64,000 nucleotides of DNA from Candidatus Methylophosphatis roskildensis (GCA_016708905.1 JADJEV010000004.1:124001-188000); one strand, 5' to 3'; shown: positions 18,577 to 27,632, counted from the stretch's first letter. Made by a program: numbers and translations. Notes: generated by a model not told the origin, from the letters alone.

Positions 18577-20517
18577 TCAGGCGGCCAGGCCCTGGGCCGG
18601 CGCGAGGGTTTCGTCGATCGCGCGCTTGAGCGCGTCGAGTTGCGCGAGCTGATTGACCTGCGAGGCTTCGGCCTGCTTGAGTTCGTCGATGCGCTCTTCC
18701 AGCGTGTCGCTGGCCTCGTGGATGCGCTTGACGCTTTCGAGACGGCGCTTCAACTGGATCTTGTGTTCGCGCACGCGCGTCTCGAGCGGGGCCATGACGG
18801 CGCGCAGCCACTGCTCGACGTCGCGGTTGGCGCTCTCGAAAACCCGCCGCGCCTGCACCGCCACGGTTTCGAAGAACTTCTGCGTCAGCGCCTTCTTCTC
18901 CGTGGTGAGCAGGCTGAACATGCTGTTGTACTGGCGGTCGCAGCGCTCTTCGAGCCGTTCGAGTTCCTTGGCGTAGCGCAGCATCGCGAACGGCTGGGGG
19001 GCGCCGATGCGGGTGCCCTGTTCGTCGGCGAAACGCTGGTACATCGCCTCCATCATCTTGGCGATTTCGGTGGTTTCGCGGCCGGCCCGGCCGAACTTGG
19101 CACGCAGATCCTGGAAGAATTCGCTCATCGCGCCGCGCAGCCCGGCGGAGAAGCTCGAATGCAGCATGGACTCGCGGGTGCGCCGCGTTTCGTCACGCAG
19201 GGCGTCGAGGCCGATGTGCACGTAGAGGTTGTTGGTCAGTTGCGAGAACACACTGCGCACTGCATAGAAGCGCTGCAGGCTGCGGTCGAACTCGTCCTTC
19301 TCGTTCTTCACCTTGAGCATGATGTACTCGACGACACCCTGGTTCTTGCCGCGCAGGTCGACCAGTTCCTGCATCTGGTCGCGTAGGCCGGTGCGACGGG
19401 CGTTGAGCAGTTCCTGCGAGCGGGCGAGCACGTCGAGCGCATCGGTACGCGTGTTGTCGGCGACGATTGCGTGCCGCCGTGGCAGCAGTTCGTCGGCCAG
19501 CGCGGATTCGAGCGCCGGCAGGCGGCTGCGCTGCAGCAGCTCGCCGTCGTGATGCACCTTGGATACCAGACCCTTCTGTGCCGAGACCGCAAACACCTGG
19601 TGGGCGTCGATTTCCAGCGTGGCGGCCACGCTGCTGACCTGCCGCGCGATCTCGTGGTCGATCTCGGATTCGGCGCGCAGGCCATCCCACAGGCCGTCGA
19701 TCTTGTTCAGCACGACCATCCGGCCGCGCTGTCCGCTGCGCCCGGCGGCAACGTGCTGGCGCCACACCGCGAGATCCGAGTGCGTCACGCCGGTGTCGGC
19801 GGCAAGGATGAACAGCACCGCATGCGCATTCGGCAGCAGCGACAGCGTCAGCTCGGGTTCGGCGCCGATCGCGTTGAGGCCCGGCGTGTCGAGGATCACC
19901 AGGCCCTTTTCCAGCAAGGGGTGCGGGAAGTTGATCAGCGCATGGCGCCAGCACGGGATTTCGACATTTCCCGCGGAATTCGGCTTGTGGCCGTCCTCGC
20001 CGGTCGGGTCGATGACGAAGCCCAGCCGTTCGGCTTCGCTGCGGCTGACCTGGGTGACGTCGCCGACCCGTTTGAGCGCGGCGGTCATCGAGTCGGTCGA
20101 TTCGATGTCGAGCAGAATCCGCGTCCACTCGTCGGGATAGCGTTTGAGCTCGCTGATCGAGGCGGTGCCGGATCGCGTGCCGATCGGCAGCAGGTCGATC
20201 GACGGCGGGCGGCTCGCATCGTAGAGCAGTTCGGTCGGGCACATCGTGGTGCGCCCGGCGGACGAAGGCAGGATGCGGCTGCCATAATCGGCGAAGAAGA
20301 TCGCGTTGATCAACTCCGACTTGCCGCGCGAGAACTCGGCGACGAAGGCGACCGTCAACTGATCGCCGGACAGCCGCTCGATCATCGCGGCCAGGCGAAG
20401 GTCGGTCTGCGCGTCGCCGAGGTCGTTGTTGGCGAGCCAGGTCTTCAGGCGCCTGAGGCCGTCGATCAGGCCCGAACGCCAGTCGGTATAGGCAGTGAAT
20501 TGCTGCGCAAGGCTCAT
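18577..20517 (-). CDS. Dynamin-like GTPase
   Basis: The 646-residue protein starts at MSLAQQFTAYTDW; an upstream in-frame ATG would add 14 residues. The N-terminal GTPase domain has a P-loop (FVAEFSRGKSELINAI), DTPG at the G3 position (GLVILDTPGLNAIG) and NKID at G4. The remaining ~350 residues are largely helical with heptad-like stretches (KALTQKFFETVAVQARRVFE; HKIQLKRRLESVKRIHEASD), as expected of the stalk of dynamin superfamily proteins. Bacterial relatives act on membranes, but the specific role here is unknown. No obvious partner gene adjoins it. Confidence 0.85.
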   Translation of the reverse strand: MSLAQQFTAYTDWRSGLIDGLRRLKTWLANNDLGDAQTDLRLAAMIERLSGDQLTVAFVAEFSRGKSELINAIFFADYGSRILPSSAGRTTMCPTELLYDASRPPSIDLLPIGTRSGTASISELKRYPDEWTRILLDIESTDSMTAALKRVGDVTQVSRSEAERLGFVIDPTGEDGHKPNSAGNVEIPCWRHALINFPHPLLEKGLVILDTPGLNAIGAEPELTLSLLPNAHAVLFILAADTGVTHSDLAVWRQHVAAGRSGQRGRMVVLNKIDGLWDGLRAESEIDHEIARQVSSVAATLEIDAHQVFAVSAQKGLVSKVHHDGELLQRSRLPALESALADELLPRRHAIVADNTRTDALDVLARSQELLNARRTGLRDQMQELVDLRGKNQGVVEYIMLKVKNEKDEFDRSLQRFYAVRSVFSQLTNNLYVHIGLDALRDETRRTRESMLHSSFSAGLRGAMSEFFQDLRAKFGRAGRETTEIAKMMEAMYQRFADEQGTRIGAPQPFAMLRYAKELERLEERCDRQYNSMFSLLTTEKKALTQKFFETVAVQARRVFESANRDVEQWLRAVMAPLETRVREHKIQLKRRLESVKRIHEASDTLEERIDELKQAEASQVNQLAQLDALKRAIDETLAPAQGLAA

Positions 20518-20630
20518 CCCGCTCTCCAGTCGGTTCCATCGGCTCGATTCATACGTCATCGATCCTCGTGCCGCGATACATCGCGATCGACTCTAGCACA
20601 ATGCGCCAAGTCATTGGAAGGGAATAGCTT

Positions 20631-21443
20631 TCACTTTTGGCACCTCGGGCAGTAGTAGGTTGAGCGCTGGCCCAGGCGCAACCCGCGGATCGGGCTGTCG
20701 CAGACCCGGCAGGCGGTGCCGGCGCGGTCATAGACGAAGTACTGCTGCTGAAAACAGCCGCTCTGGCCTTCGGCGGAGTGGAAGTCGCGCAGCGTGCTGC
20801 CGCCGGCGGCCAGTGCGTCGGTCAACGTGTCGCACACGGCGGGCACCAGCCGCGCGCATTGGGCGCGCGTCAGTCTGCACGCCGCGGTGCGCGGGCGAAT
20901 GCCGGCGCGAAACAGGCTTTCAGAGGCGTAGATGTTGCCGATGCCGACCACCACATGACTGTCCATCAGCAGCAGCTTGATCGCGCAGCGACGGCCGCGC
21001 GTCGCCTGGAACAGCCAGTCGGCGGAAAACGCGTCGCCGAGCGGTTCGACGCCGAGCGCGGCGAGCAGCGGGTGATCGCTGCCGTCGCCTTGCAGCCAGA
21101 GCATCAGGCCGAAGCGGCGCGGGTCGGAATAGCGCAGCGCCAGCTTGCCGAACAGGATGTCGATATGGTCGTGCTTGCGCGCCGGCGCATCGGCTGGCAG
21201 CACGCGCAGATTGCCCGACATGCCCAGATGGGCGAGCAGGCTGCCGCGGCCGAAGCGCAGCAACAGGTACTTGCCGCGCCGGTCGATGCCGATCAGGCTG
21301 TCGCCGATCAGCTTCCCTGCCAGATCGGCGGTCACCGGCAGGCGCAGGCGGCGATCGCGCACGATCACGTCGCTCACCATGCGTCCGGGCAGGTGCGCGG
21401 CGAGGCCGCGGCGCGTGATTTCGACTTCGGGCAGTTCAGGCAT
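20631..21443 (-). CDS. mutM: Formamidopyrimidine-DNA glycosylase (Fpg/MutM)
   Basis: The 270-residue protein removes 8-oxoguanine and other oxidised purines and nicks the abasic site. The mature N terminus PELPEVE carries the catalytic proline and the adjacent glutamates. GNIYASESLFRAGI is the conserved helix-two-turn-helix region. The C-terminal zinc finger is CRVCDSPIRG ... YYCPRCQK. The start is fixed at 21443 because the catalytic proline must follow the initiator methionine. It is divergent from the TPR lipoprotein gene, the usual arrangement in betaproteobacteria. Confidence 0.96.
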   Translation of the reverse strand: MPELPEVEITRRGLAAHLPGRMVSDVIVRDRRLRLPVTADLAGKLIGDSLIGIDRRGKYLLLRFGRGSLLAHLGMSGNLRVLPADAPARKHDHIDILFGKLALRYSDPRRFGLMLWLQGDGSDHPLLAALGVEPLGDAFSADWLFQATRGRRCAIKLLLMDSHVVVGIGNIYASESLFRAGIRPRTAACRLTRAQCARLVPAVCDTLTDALAAGGSTLRDFHSAEGQSGCFQQQYFVYDRAGTACRVCDSPIRGLRLGQRSTYYCPRCQK

Positions 21444-21561
21444 CGCGCGTGGAGTGACGGTGGGCGGAGAGATCGTGCAGGCCGGATGGTACGGCGCTTT
21501 GTGCAACGGGAAAACTGCTAACATCAAACGAACCAAATAGTAGAGCGGGGCTCAAAATACC

Positions 21562-23382
21562 GTGTTAGCGACTGATTCCGCGTTTCGCCTCCCGCTGCTC
21601 GCCATCGCCATCGCCATCGTTGTGGCGGCCGCGCTTGCGGCTGGTTGCTCGTTCCAGAACGCGGGTGTCAAGCCCGCGGCGGAGCAGCCAACGGTGGCAG
21701 GTCAGGAGCCCGCCGCGGCGGACGAGGACGATGGCGACGCGCCGACCCGGAGCCAGCCTCAGGCACAGGCGCCGCGGATCGAGAACCTGCCCCGGCTGGA
21801 GCTGACCCCGCAGATACTCTATCAACTCCTGGTGGCCGAGATCGCCGGCCAGCGCGGCAACATGGCGCTGTCGACGCGCGCCTACCTCGATCTTGCGCGG
21901 TCGACGCGTGATCCGCGAATCGCCCGGCGCGCCGTCGAGATTGCGATGTTTTCCCGACAGACCGACGCTGCGCTCGAGGCCGCCAGGCTGTGGAACGAGA
22001 TCGACCCCGGGTCGGCGCAGGCGCGGCAGATGCTTGCCGGCGTGCTGGTCGGTTCCGATCGTCTCGACGAGGCGCAGGAACACGTGGCTCGCCTGCTCGA
22101 GCAGGAGGGCGAGGGTCTGCCCGGCGCGCTGCTGCGGCTGAACCGTCTGTTCGCGCGGCAGGCCGACAAGGCGCAGGTGCAGCGCATCGTCGGCAAGCTG
22201 ACCGAACCCTATCTCAAGCATGCCGAAGCCCACTATGCGCGCGGCGAGGCCGCCCTAAACGCGATCGACAACGCGACCGCGGTTGCGGAGGCCGAGCAGG
22301 CGCTGTCGCTGCGTCCGAACTGGGAGCAGGCGGTGCTGATGAAGGCGCAGGGCCAGCGCGCGGCCTCGCCGGAGAAGTCGGTCGAGACCCTGCGCGCCTT
22401 CTTGTCCAAGAATCCGAAATCACGCGAAGTTCGGCTGCAACTGGCGCGGGCCCTGGTCAATGACAAGCAGTACTCGGAAGCGCGCGAGGAATTCCGCAAG
22501 CTGCTGACAGACTTTCCCGGCAATGCCGACGTCGTCTATGCGGTTGGCGTGCTGTCGATGCAATTGAGCGACTACGATGCGGCGGAAGCGAATTTCCGCA
22601 AGCTGCTGGAAATCGGGTACCGGGAGCCGAATCTTGCCCGCCTGTACCTCGGCCAGATAGCCGAGGAGCGCAAACGTCCCGATGAGGCGCTCGACTGGTT
22701 CGCAGCGGTCGAGACGGGAGAGCAGTACGTCGCGGCGCAGACCAGGATCGGCCACATTCTTGCGCAGCAAGGCAAGATCGACGAGGCACGGCAATCCCTC
22801 CAGGCGGCAGCGGCAAACAGCAGCCGGGATCGCGTGCAGTTCCTGCTCGCCGAAGCGCAGATCCTGCGCGACGCCGGGCGGACGCAGGAAGCTTACGACA
22901 TGCTCGACAAGAGCCTCGTCAGCCAGCCGGATCATCCCGATCTGCTCTATGAAACGGCCTTGATCGCCGAGCGTCTCGATCGCATGGACGTGATGGAGAC
23001 CCATCTGCGCAAGCTGATCGCGCTCAAGCCGGACAACGCGCATGCCTACAATGCGCTCGGCTATTCGCTGGCCGATCGCGGTCAGCGGCTGGACGAGGCG
23101 CAGGCGCTGGTCGGCAAGGCGCTGGAGATTGCGCCCGACGACCCGTTCATCCTCGACAGCATGGGCTGGGTTCTTTACCGCAAGGGCGACCTGCAGGGCG
23201 CGCTGGCGCCATTGCAGCGTGCCTATGGCATGCGGCCGGACCCCGAGATCGCTGCGCACCTGGGCGAAGTGCTGTGGTCGCTGGGCAAGCGCGACGATGC
23301 GCAGAAGCTCTGGCTCGATGCGGCACGCGCCAATCCGCAAAACGAAGTGCTCGCCAACGCGATCAAGAAGTTCATTCCCTGA
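21562..23382 (+). CDS. TPR-repeat lipoprotein
   Basis: The 606-residue protein begins with a GTG codon, a hydrophobic signal peptide and a lipobox ending LAAGC at about residue 29, so it should be lipid-anchored. An acidic, proline-rich linker follows, then many tetratricopeptide repeats across residues ~80-600, with clear units such as AHAYNALGYSLADRGQRLDE and PFILDSMGWVLYRKGDLQGA. The gene lies 6 bp before lolB, and the TPR-lolB-ispE order is common in betaproteobacteria. A role in outer-membrane assembly is inferred from context only. Confidence 0.88.
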   Translation: MLATDSAFRLPLLAIAIAIVVAAALAAGCSFQNAGVKPAAEQPTVAGQEPAAADEDDGDAPTRSQPQAQAPRIENLPRLELTPQILYQLLVAEIAGQRGNMALSTRAYLDLARSTRDPRIARRAVEIAMFSRQTDAALEAARLWNEIDPGSAQARQMLAGVLVGSDRLDEAQEHVARLLEQEGEGLPGALLRLNRLFARQADKAQVQRIVGKLTEPYLKHAEAHYARGEAALNAIDNATAVAEAEQALSLRPNWEQAVLMKAQGQRAASPEKSVETLRAFLSKNPKSREVRLQLARALVNDKQYSEAREEFRKLLTDFPGNADVVYAVGVLSMQLSDYDAAEANFRKLLEIGYREPNLARLYLGQIAEERKRPDEALDWFAAVETGEQYVAAQTRIGHILAQQGKIDEARQSLQAAAANSSRDRVQFLLAEAQILRDAGRTQEAYDMLDKSLVSQPDHPDLLYETALIAERLDRMDVMETHLRKLIALKPDNAHAYNALGYSLADRGQRLDEAQALVGKALEIAPDDPFILDSMGWVLYRKGDLQGALAPLQRAYGMRPDPEIAAHLGEVLWSLGKRDDAQKLWLDAARANPQNEVLANAIKKFIP

Positions 23383-23388
23383 TTCTCC

Positions 23389-24252
23389 ATGCGGATGCGC
23401 TCGCTGCTAGCAGCCTGTCGGACTTGCTTCTTGGGTGCGACGGGGTCGATTTGGGATGCAGCGCAAGGCGCGCCGACGAAGCTTGGGTGTCCCCCAAGCG
23501 AGGAGGCGCAACACAGCGATGCGCCCAAATCGACCCCGTCCCGAAGGGTTGCCCCCAAACGGGGCGTCTGCGGCGTTGCACCGCTTGGCAATGGAACGAC
23601 CATTGCCTGCGCGGTGCGCCTTGCATCCATCCCGGTTTGGCGACAACGCATCCCACGAATCAAGTCCGACAGGCTGCTAGGTCGGCTGATGTCGGCCATG
23701 GTCTGCGCACAACTGGTCGGCTGCGCAGCCTTGTCGCGCGATCAGACATCCTCAATCGCGCGCCCGGCGCGTGAGTCGATCCGCGCATTCGCCATCGACG
23801 GCAGGATCTCGGTAACCCGGGCGAACGAGCGAGTCCAGGCGAGCATCGTCTGGCAGCATTCCGCCGGTGCGAGCGACGCGATCGACGTGTTCTCGCCGGT
23901 TGGCGGGCAAATGGCCAGACTCAGTTCGTCTCCCGACGGCGCGCAACTCGTCACCGCCGAGCGGGAACGCGTCGTGGCCCCGACCGCAGAAGCGCTTTCG
24001 GCCCGGCTCTTCGGTTCGCCCTTGCCGTTGACCGGCATGCCGGACTGGGTGCTCGGACGCGCTGCCGGTCAGCCGGTCAGCGCGCAGCGCGATGCCGTCG
24101 GGCGATTCGAGTATCTGGCCGAAGCCGGCTGGGTCATTCGATATCTCGAGTACGAGAACGGTGACGCGGCAGCCCTGCCGCGGACCATGGACTTCGAGAG
24201 AGGCGACCTGCGCGTTCGCCTGCGCGTCGACGCGTGGCGCATCGTCGAATGA
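23389..24252 (+). CDS. lolB: Outer-membrane lipoprotein receptor LolB with a 90-residue in-frame insertion
   Basis: LolB accepts lipoproteins from LolA and inserts them into the outer membrane. The family-like mature part begins after a lipobox (AQLVGC) and contains FAIDGRISVTRANERVQASI, FSPVGGQMARL, PLPLTGMPDWVLG, ending VRLRVDAWRIVE. The N-terminal coding part is split by a MITE at 23410-23677 that adds exactly 270 bp (90 codons) without a stop. Without it the signal peptide would read MRMRSLLGRLMSAMVCAQLV before the cysteine, an ideal lipoprotein signal. Translation from 23389 would now give an abnormal N terminus; restarts at the ATGs at 23689 or 23698 would give only a short, less basic leader. 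lolB is usually essential, so some start must work. The stop overlaps the ispE start. Confidence 0.85.
   Translation: MRMRSLLAACRTCFLGATGSIWDAAQGAPTKLGCPPSEEAQHSDAPKSTPSRRVAPKRGVCGVAPLGNGTTIACAVRLASIPVWRQRIPRIKSDRLLGRLMSAMVCAQLVGCAALSRDQTSSIARPARESIRAFAIDGRISVTRANERVQASIVWQHSAGASDAIDVFSPVGGQMARLSSSPDGAQLVTAERERVVAPTAEALSARLFGSPLPLTGMPDWVLGRAAGQPVSAQRDAVGRFEYLAEAGWVIRYLEYENGDAAALPRTMDFERGDLRVRLRVDAWRIVE
23410..23677. mobile_element. MITE-like element (268 bp) inside the lolB signal-peptide region
   Basis: The ends are perfect inverted repeats: GCAGCCTGTCGGACTTG at the left and its complement at the right. TA dinucleotides flank both ends (23408-23409 and 23678-23679), consistent with a TA target duplication. 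Inside is a further inverted pair, GGGGTCGATTTGG / CCAAATCGACCCC. There is no transposase gene. Excision would restore the original lolB frame exactly. Confidence 0.85.
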
Positions 24253-25172
24253 GCGTCGACATCGAGTGGGGTCGGCCATTGCCGGCGCCGGCCAAGATCA
24301 ACCTGTTCCTGCACGTGGTCGGAAGGCGGGCCGACGGCTATCACCTGCTGCAGACGGCATTCCGCTTCGTCGACCGACACGACGAAATCCGCTTGTTTCC
24401 ACGCGATGACCAGCTGGTCGTGCGCGAGGGCGAGCTTCCGGGCGTGCCGTCCGGGCAGGATCTGTGCGTCAAGGCGGCGCGGTTGCTGCAGCGAGAATGC
24501 GCAGCTTCGCGGGGGGTCACGATCCAACTGACCAAGCGCCTGCCCATGGGCGGCGGTCTCGGGGGCGGCAGTTCCGACGCCGCGACCGTGCTGCTGGCGC
24601 TCAACCGCCTGTGGGCGCTGGACTTGTCGCGCGCGCGCTTGCAGGCGCTCGGGTTGCTGCTCGGTGCCGATGTGCCGGTGTTCGTTTTCGGTCGCGCGGC
24701 GTTCGCCGAAGGGGTCGGCGAGCGGCTGCAACCGCTCGGTCTGGACCCTGCGTGGTACGTCGTAATCGAGCCGGGATGCAGCGTGCCGACCGCCGGGATT
24801 TTTGCCTCTCCGGATTTGACACGAAATACGAATCCCATCAGAATGGCGGACTTTTCATCGGGTTGGCAGCGCTTTGCAGCGCTGCGTAACGATCTGCAGC
24901 CGATCGCAAGGACTAAATATGCCCCGGTGGCCCAGGCGATCGATTGGCTGGGCGGCCGGCCAGGTGTGCGGTTTGCGCGAATGAGCGGCTCGGGCGCCTG
25001 CGTTTTCGCGGAGTGCGAATCGGAAGATGCGGCGCGGCGTATCGCCGAGACGGTGCCGCCACAGTGGGCCGGATGGGCTGCACGGGGACTCGATGAACAT
25101 CCGCTGTTTTTGCGGACCTGCGTCCAAGATGACAAAGATGCGAATTTCTTGGGGAGTCGCCAAGCTGGTTAA
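24249..25172 (+). CDS. ispE: 4-diphosphocytidyl-2-C-methyl-D-erythritol kinase
   Basis: This 307-residue enzyme phosphorylates CDP-methylerythritol in the non-mevalonate isoprenoid pathway. It is a GHMP kinase: the N-terminal PAPAKINLFLHVVGRRADGY, the ATP loop PMGGGLGGGSSDAA, and the C-terminal MSGSGACVFAE are all present. The start at 24249 (MSVDIEW) overlaps the lolB stop in an ATGA arrangement. The last ~15 residues (after LFLRTC) are unusual because the frame runs 23 bases into the tRNA-Gln gene before reaching its stop. Confidence 0.95.
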   Translation: MSVDIEWGRPLPAPAKINLFLHVVGRRADGYHLLQTAFRFVDRHDEIRLFPRDDQLVVREGELPGVPSGQDLCVKAARLLQRECAASRGVTIQLTKRLPMGGGLGGGSSDAATVLLALNRLWALDLSRARLQALGLLLGADVPVFVFGRAAFAEGVGERLQPLGLDPAWYVVIEPGCSVPTAGIFASPDLTRNTNPIRMADFSSGWQRFAALRNDLQPIARTKYAPVAQAIDWLGGRPGVRFARMSGSGACVFAECESEDAARRIAETVPPQWAGWAARGLDEHPLFLRTCVQDDKDANFLGSRQAG

Positions 25173-25226
25173 GGCACCGGATTTTGATTCCGACATGCGA
25201 AGGTTCGAATCCTTCCTCCCCAGCCA
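25150..25226 (+). tRNA. tRNA-Gln (anticodon TTG)
   Basis: The acceptor stem TGGGGAG (25150-25156) pairs with CTCCCCA (25216-25222), followed by G and an encoded CCA. The D-arm GCCAAGCTGGTTAAGGC and the T-arm GGTTCGAATCC are canonical. The anticodon loop TTTTGAT gives TTG, for glutamine. The anticodon stem has one C-A mismatch at its base. The 5' 23 bases overlap the end of ispE, so tRNA maturation must cut inside the ispE transcript. Confidence 0.95.
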
Positions 25227-25237
25227 CACGTAGAGAA

Positions 25238-25269
25238 CGGGCAGGCGAACAGCCTGCCCGCATTGTTTT
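25238..25269 (+). terminator. Terminator after tRNA-Gln
   Basis: A perfect 9-bp stem CGGGCAGGC / GCCTGCCCG with a 5-base loop is followed by CATTGTTTT. It follows the tRNA by 11 bases and separates it from prs. The T-tract is interrupted, so termination may be partial. Confidence 0.75.
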
Positions 25270-25335
25270 CGCGAGAGTGCGCCGCTGGCGCGTGACCGGC
25301 CGGCAAGGCCGGAAGACAGACGATCCGAGGCGATC

Positions 25336-26286
25336 ATGGCGTACGAAAGTTTGATGGTCTTCACCGGCAATGCGAACCCCAAGCTCGCTGCCGATGTGGT
25401 CCGCCGCCTCAATATGCCCCTGGGTCGTGCGACCGTGGGTCGTTTCTCCGACGGCGAAGTGAATCTCGAGATTCTCGAGAACGCGCGCGGCAAGGATTGC
25501 TTCGTGCTGCAATCGACCTGTGCGCCGACCAATGACAATCTGATGGAACTGCTGATCATGGTCGATGCGCTCAAGCGCGCGTCGGCCGGGCGCATCACTG
25601 CCGCAATCCCGTATTTCGGATACGCCCGGCAGGATCGCCGCCCGCGTTCGGCGCGGGTTGCCATCACTGCCAAGGTGGTCGCCAACATGCTGCAGACTGC
25701 CGGCGTGCAGCGCGTGCTGACGGTCGACCTGCATGCCGACCAGATTCAGGGGTTCTTCGACATCGCGGTCGATAACATCTATGCGGCGCCGATCCTGCTC
25801 GGCGACATCTGGCGGCAGCGCTACGAGGATCTGCTGGTGGTTTCGCCCGATGTCGGCGGCGTGGTTCGTGCCCGAGCGCTCGCCAAACGCCTCGAATCGG
25901 ATCTGGCGATCATTGACAAGCGACGACCGAAAGCCAACCTGTCCGAGGTGATGAATATCATCGGTGAAGTCGGTGATCGGACCTGCGTCATCATGGACGA
26001 CCTGGTGGACACCGCCGGCACGCTTTGCAAGGCTGCACAGGCGCTCAAGGCGAACGGCGCCAAGCGCGTGCTCGCCTATTGCACGCATGCGGTGTTGTCC
26101 GGCACCGCGGTCCAGCGCATCAGCGAATCAGCGCTCGACGAACTGGTGGTTACCGACACGATCCCGCTGCGCGACGAAGCGCGCGCGTGTTCGCGCATTC
26201 GACAGATCTCGATTGCCGAGCTGTTGGCCGAAACCATGCTGCGAATCAGCAACGACGAGTCGGTCAGTTCGTTGTTCATGGAATAG
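25336..26286 (+). CDS. prs: Ribose-phosphate pyrophosphokinase
   Basis: The 316-residue protein makes PRPP from ribose 5-phosphate and ATP, feeding purine, pyrimidine, histidine and NAD synthesis. Motifs: GRFSDGEVNLEI near the N terminus, the catalytic flexible loop YARQDRRPRSARVAITAKV, HADQIQGFFDI, and the PRPP-binding VIMDDLVDTAGTL. Length matches the family. The tRNA-Gln-prs-rplY-pth-ychF order is conserved in betaproteobacteria. Confidence 0.97.
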   Translation: MAYESLMVFTGNANPKLAADVVRRLNMPLGRATVGRFSDGEVNLEILENARGKDCFVLQSTCAPTNDNLMELLIMVDALKRASAGRITAAIPYFGYARQDRRPRSARVAITAKVVANMLQTAGVQRVLTVDLHADQIQGFFDIAVDNIYAAPILLGDIWRQRYEDLLVVSPDVGGVVRARALAKRLESDLAIIDKRRPKANLSEVMNIIGEVGDRTCVIMDDLVDTAGTLCKAAQALKANGAKRVLAYCTHAVLSGTAVQRISESALDELVVTDTIPLRDEARACSRIRQISIAELLAETMLRISNDESVSSLFME

Positions 26287-26296
26287 GGATTTCGCC

Positions 26297-26320
26297 CTGT
26301 CGCCTGGTCGCGGGCGACAG
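26297..26320 (+). other. Perfect hairpin between prs and rplY
   Basis: CTGTCGCC (26297-26304) and GGCGACAG (26313-26320) form a perfect 8-bp stem with an 8-base loop. No T-run follows, so it is unlikely to be a standard terminator. It lies 32 bases before the rplY start and could be a processing or stabilising structure. Confidence 0.5.
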
Positions 26321-26351
26321 ATTCTTCAGTAACGCCTTTTGGAGTCATTCA

Positions 26352-26987
26352 ATGTCCATCGTTCTTAAAGCAGCCAAACGTGCTGAGCAGGGCACCGGAG
26401 CGAGCCGCCGCCTGCGTCGCACGGGCCGGGTTCCCGGCATTCTCTATGGTGGTGGTACCGCCGCCGAGCAGATCACCGTCGACCACAACGAGGTCTATCA
26501 CCTGCTCCGGCAGGAATCGTTTCACGCCTCCGTGCTGAACATGGATATCGACGGCGCCACGCAAGCGGCGATTCTGCGCGATGTCCAGGTGCACCCGTAC
26601 AAGGCCCAGGTGCTGCACCTCGACTTTCAGCGTGTCGACGCCGCCCAGAAGATCCACGTCAAGGTGCCCCTGCATTACAAGAATGCCGAGGTCTCACCGG
26701 GCGTGAAGCTGCAGGGCGGTATCGCCTCGCATGTCATGAACGAACTCGACGTCACCTGTCTGCCGGCGGATCTGCCGGAGTTCATCGAAGTCGATCTGGC
26801 GCATTTGTCAGCCGGTCACTCGATGCACATCTCCGAGATCACGATGCCCAAGGGTGTCGAACCGGTGCTGCACAAGGGCGAAGACCCGGTGATAGCCTCG
26901 ATCACGATTCCGCGCGGCGCCAAGGCCGACGAAGTGGCTGAGGGCGAACCGGCCGCTGCCGAGGCGCCTGAACCGGCCAAGAAATAG
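26352..26987 (+). CDS. rplY: Ribosomal protein bL25 (long, CTC type)
   Basis: The 211-residue protein binds 5S rRNA. The N-terminal bL25 domain (residues ~1-95; RRLRRTGRVPGILYGGG, ILRDVQVHPYKAQVLHLDFQ) is followed by the beta-rich C-terminal CTC domain (~96-185) and an acidic Ala/Glu/Pro tail. The start ATG is preceded by GGAG. It forms the usual cluster with prs upstream and pth downstream. Confidence 0.96.
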   Translation: MSIVLKAAKRAEQGTGASRRLRRTGRVPGILYGGGTAAEQITVDHNEVYHLLRQESFHASVLNMDIDGATQAAILRDVQVHPYKAQVLHLDFQRVDAAQKIHVKVPLHYKNAEVSPGVKLQGGIASHVMNELDVTCLPADLPEFIEVDLAHLSAGHSMHISEITMPKGVEPVLHKGEDPVIASITIPRGAKADEVAEGEPAAAEAPEPAKK

Positions 26988-27017
26988 GGCACCGCGTGGT
27001 GCGTGCGACTTGAATCG

Positions 27018-27632
27018 ATGAACCTCGCACCGCGATTGGTCGTCGGCCTCGGCAACCCTGGGACCGAGTATTCCGAAACCCGGCACAACGCCGGGTTTCG
27101 GTTTTGTGAGCGTCTGGCAGCGAAGCTCGGCGTTGGCTTGAATCGCGAATCGCGATTCCACGGACTGGTCGGTCATTCGCGCAGCGATTCGCTATTCATC
27201 CTCCTGCCCCAGACATACATGAACCGTTCGGGACAGGCGGTCGGCGCGCTGATGCACTTCTATCGAATCGCGCCGGCGGAAATGCTGGTGGTGCATGACG
27301 AACTCGACATCGCGCCGGGCGAGCTGCGAGTGAAATTCGGCGGCGGTCTCGGCGGTCACAATGGCTTGAAGGACATCACCGCGCACCTTGGCACACAGGA
27401 CTATTGGCGCTTGCGTATCGGTATCGGCCATCCGGGCGATCGCACTGAGGTCGTGAGCTACGTGCTCAAGCCGCCACGCCGCGAAGAGCAAGGCGAGATC
27501 GACAATGCGATCGACCGAGCGCTCGAAGCGTGGCAGGTCGTTGCGCGCGGTGACTGGAACTCGGCGATGCAGAAGCTGAACGGCAGGCTGACCAAACCCG
27601 CCCCTCCGGATAACCAGGAAGGCAAGACATGA
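27018..27632 (+). CDS. pth: Peptidyl-tRNA hydrolase
   Basis: The 204-residue enzyme releases peptides from stalled peptidyl-tRNA. Motifs are VVGLGNPGTEYSETRHNAGF with the catalytic histidine, PQTYMNRSGQAV, VVHDELDIAPGELRVKFGGG and GGHNGLKDITAHLGTQDYWR. The ATG at 27018 is preferred over an upstream GTG. The gene overlaps ychF by 4 bp (ATGA), indicating translational coupling. Confidence 0.96.
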   Translation: MNLAPRLVVGLGNPGTEYSETRHNAGFRFCERLAAKLGVGLNRESRFHGLVGHSRSDSLFILLPQTYMNRSGQAVGALMHFYRIAPAEMLVVHDELDIAPGELRVKFGGGLGGHNGLKDITAHLGTQDYWRLRIGIGHPGDRTEVVSYVLKPPRREEQGEIDNAIDRALEAWQVVARGDWNSAMQKLNGRLTKPAPPDNQEGKT

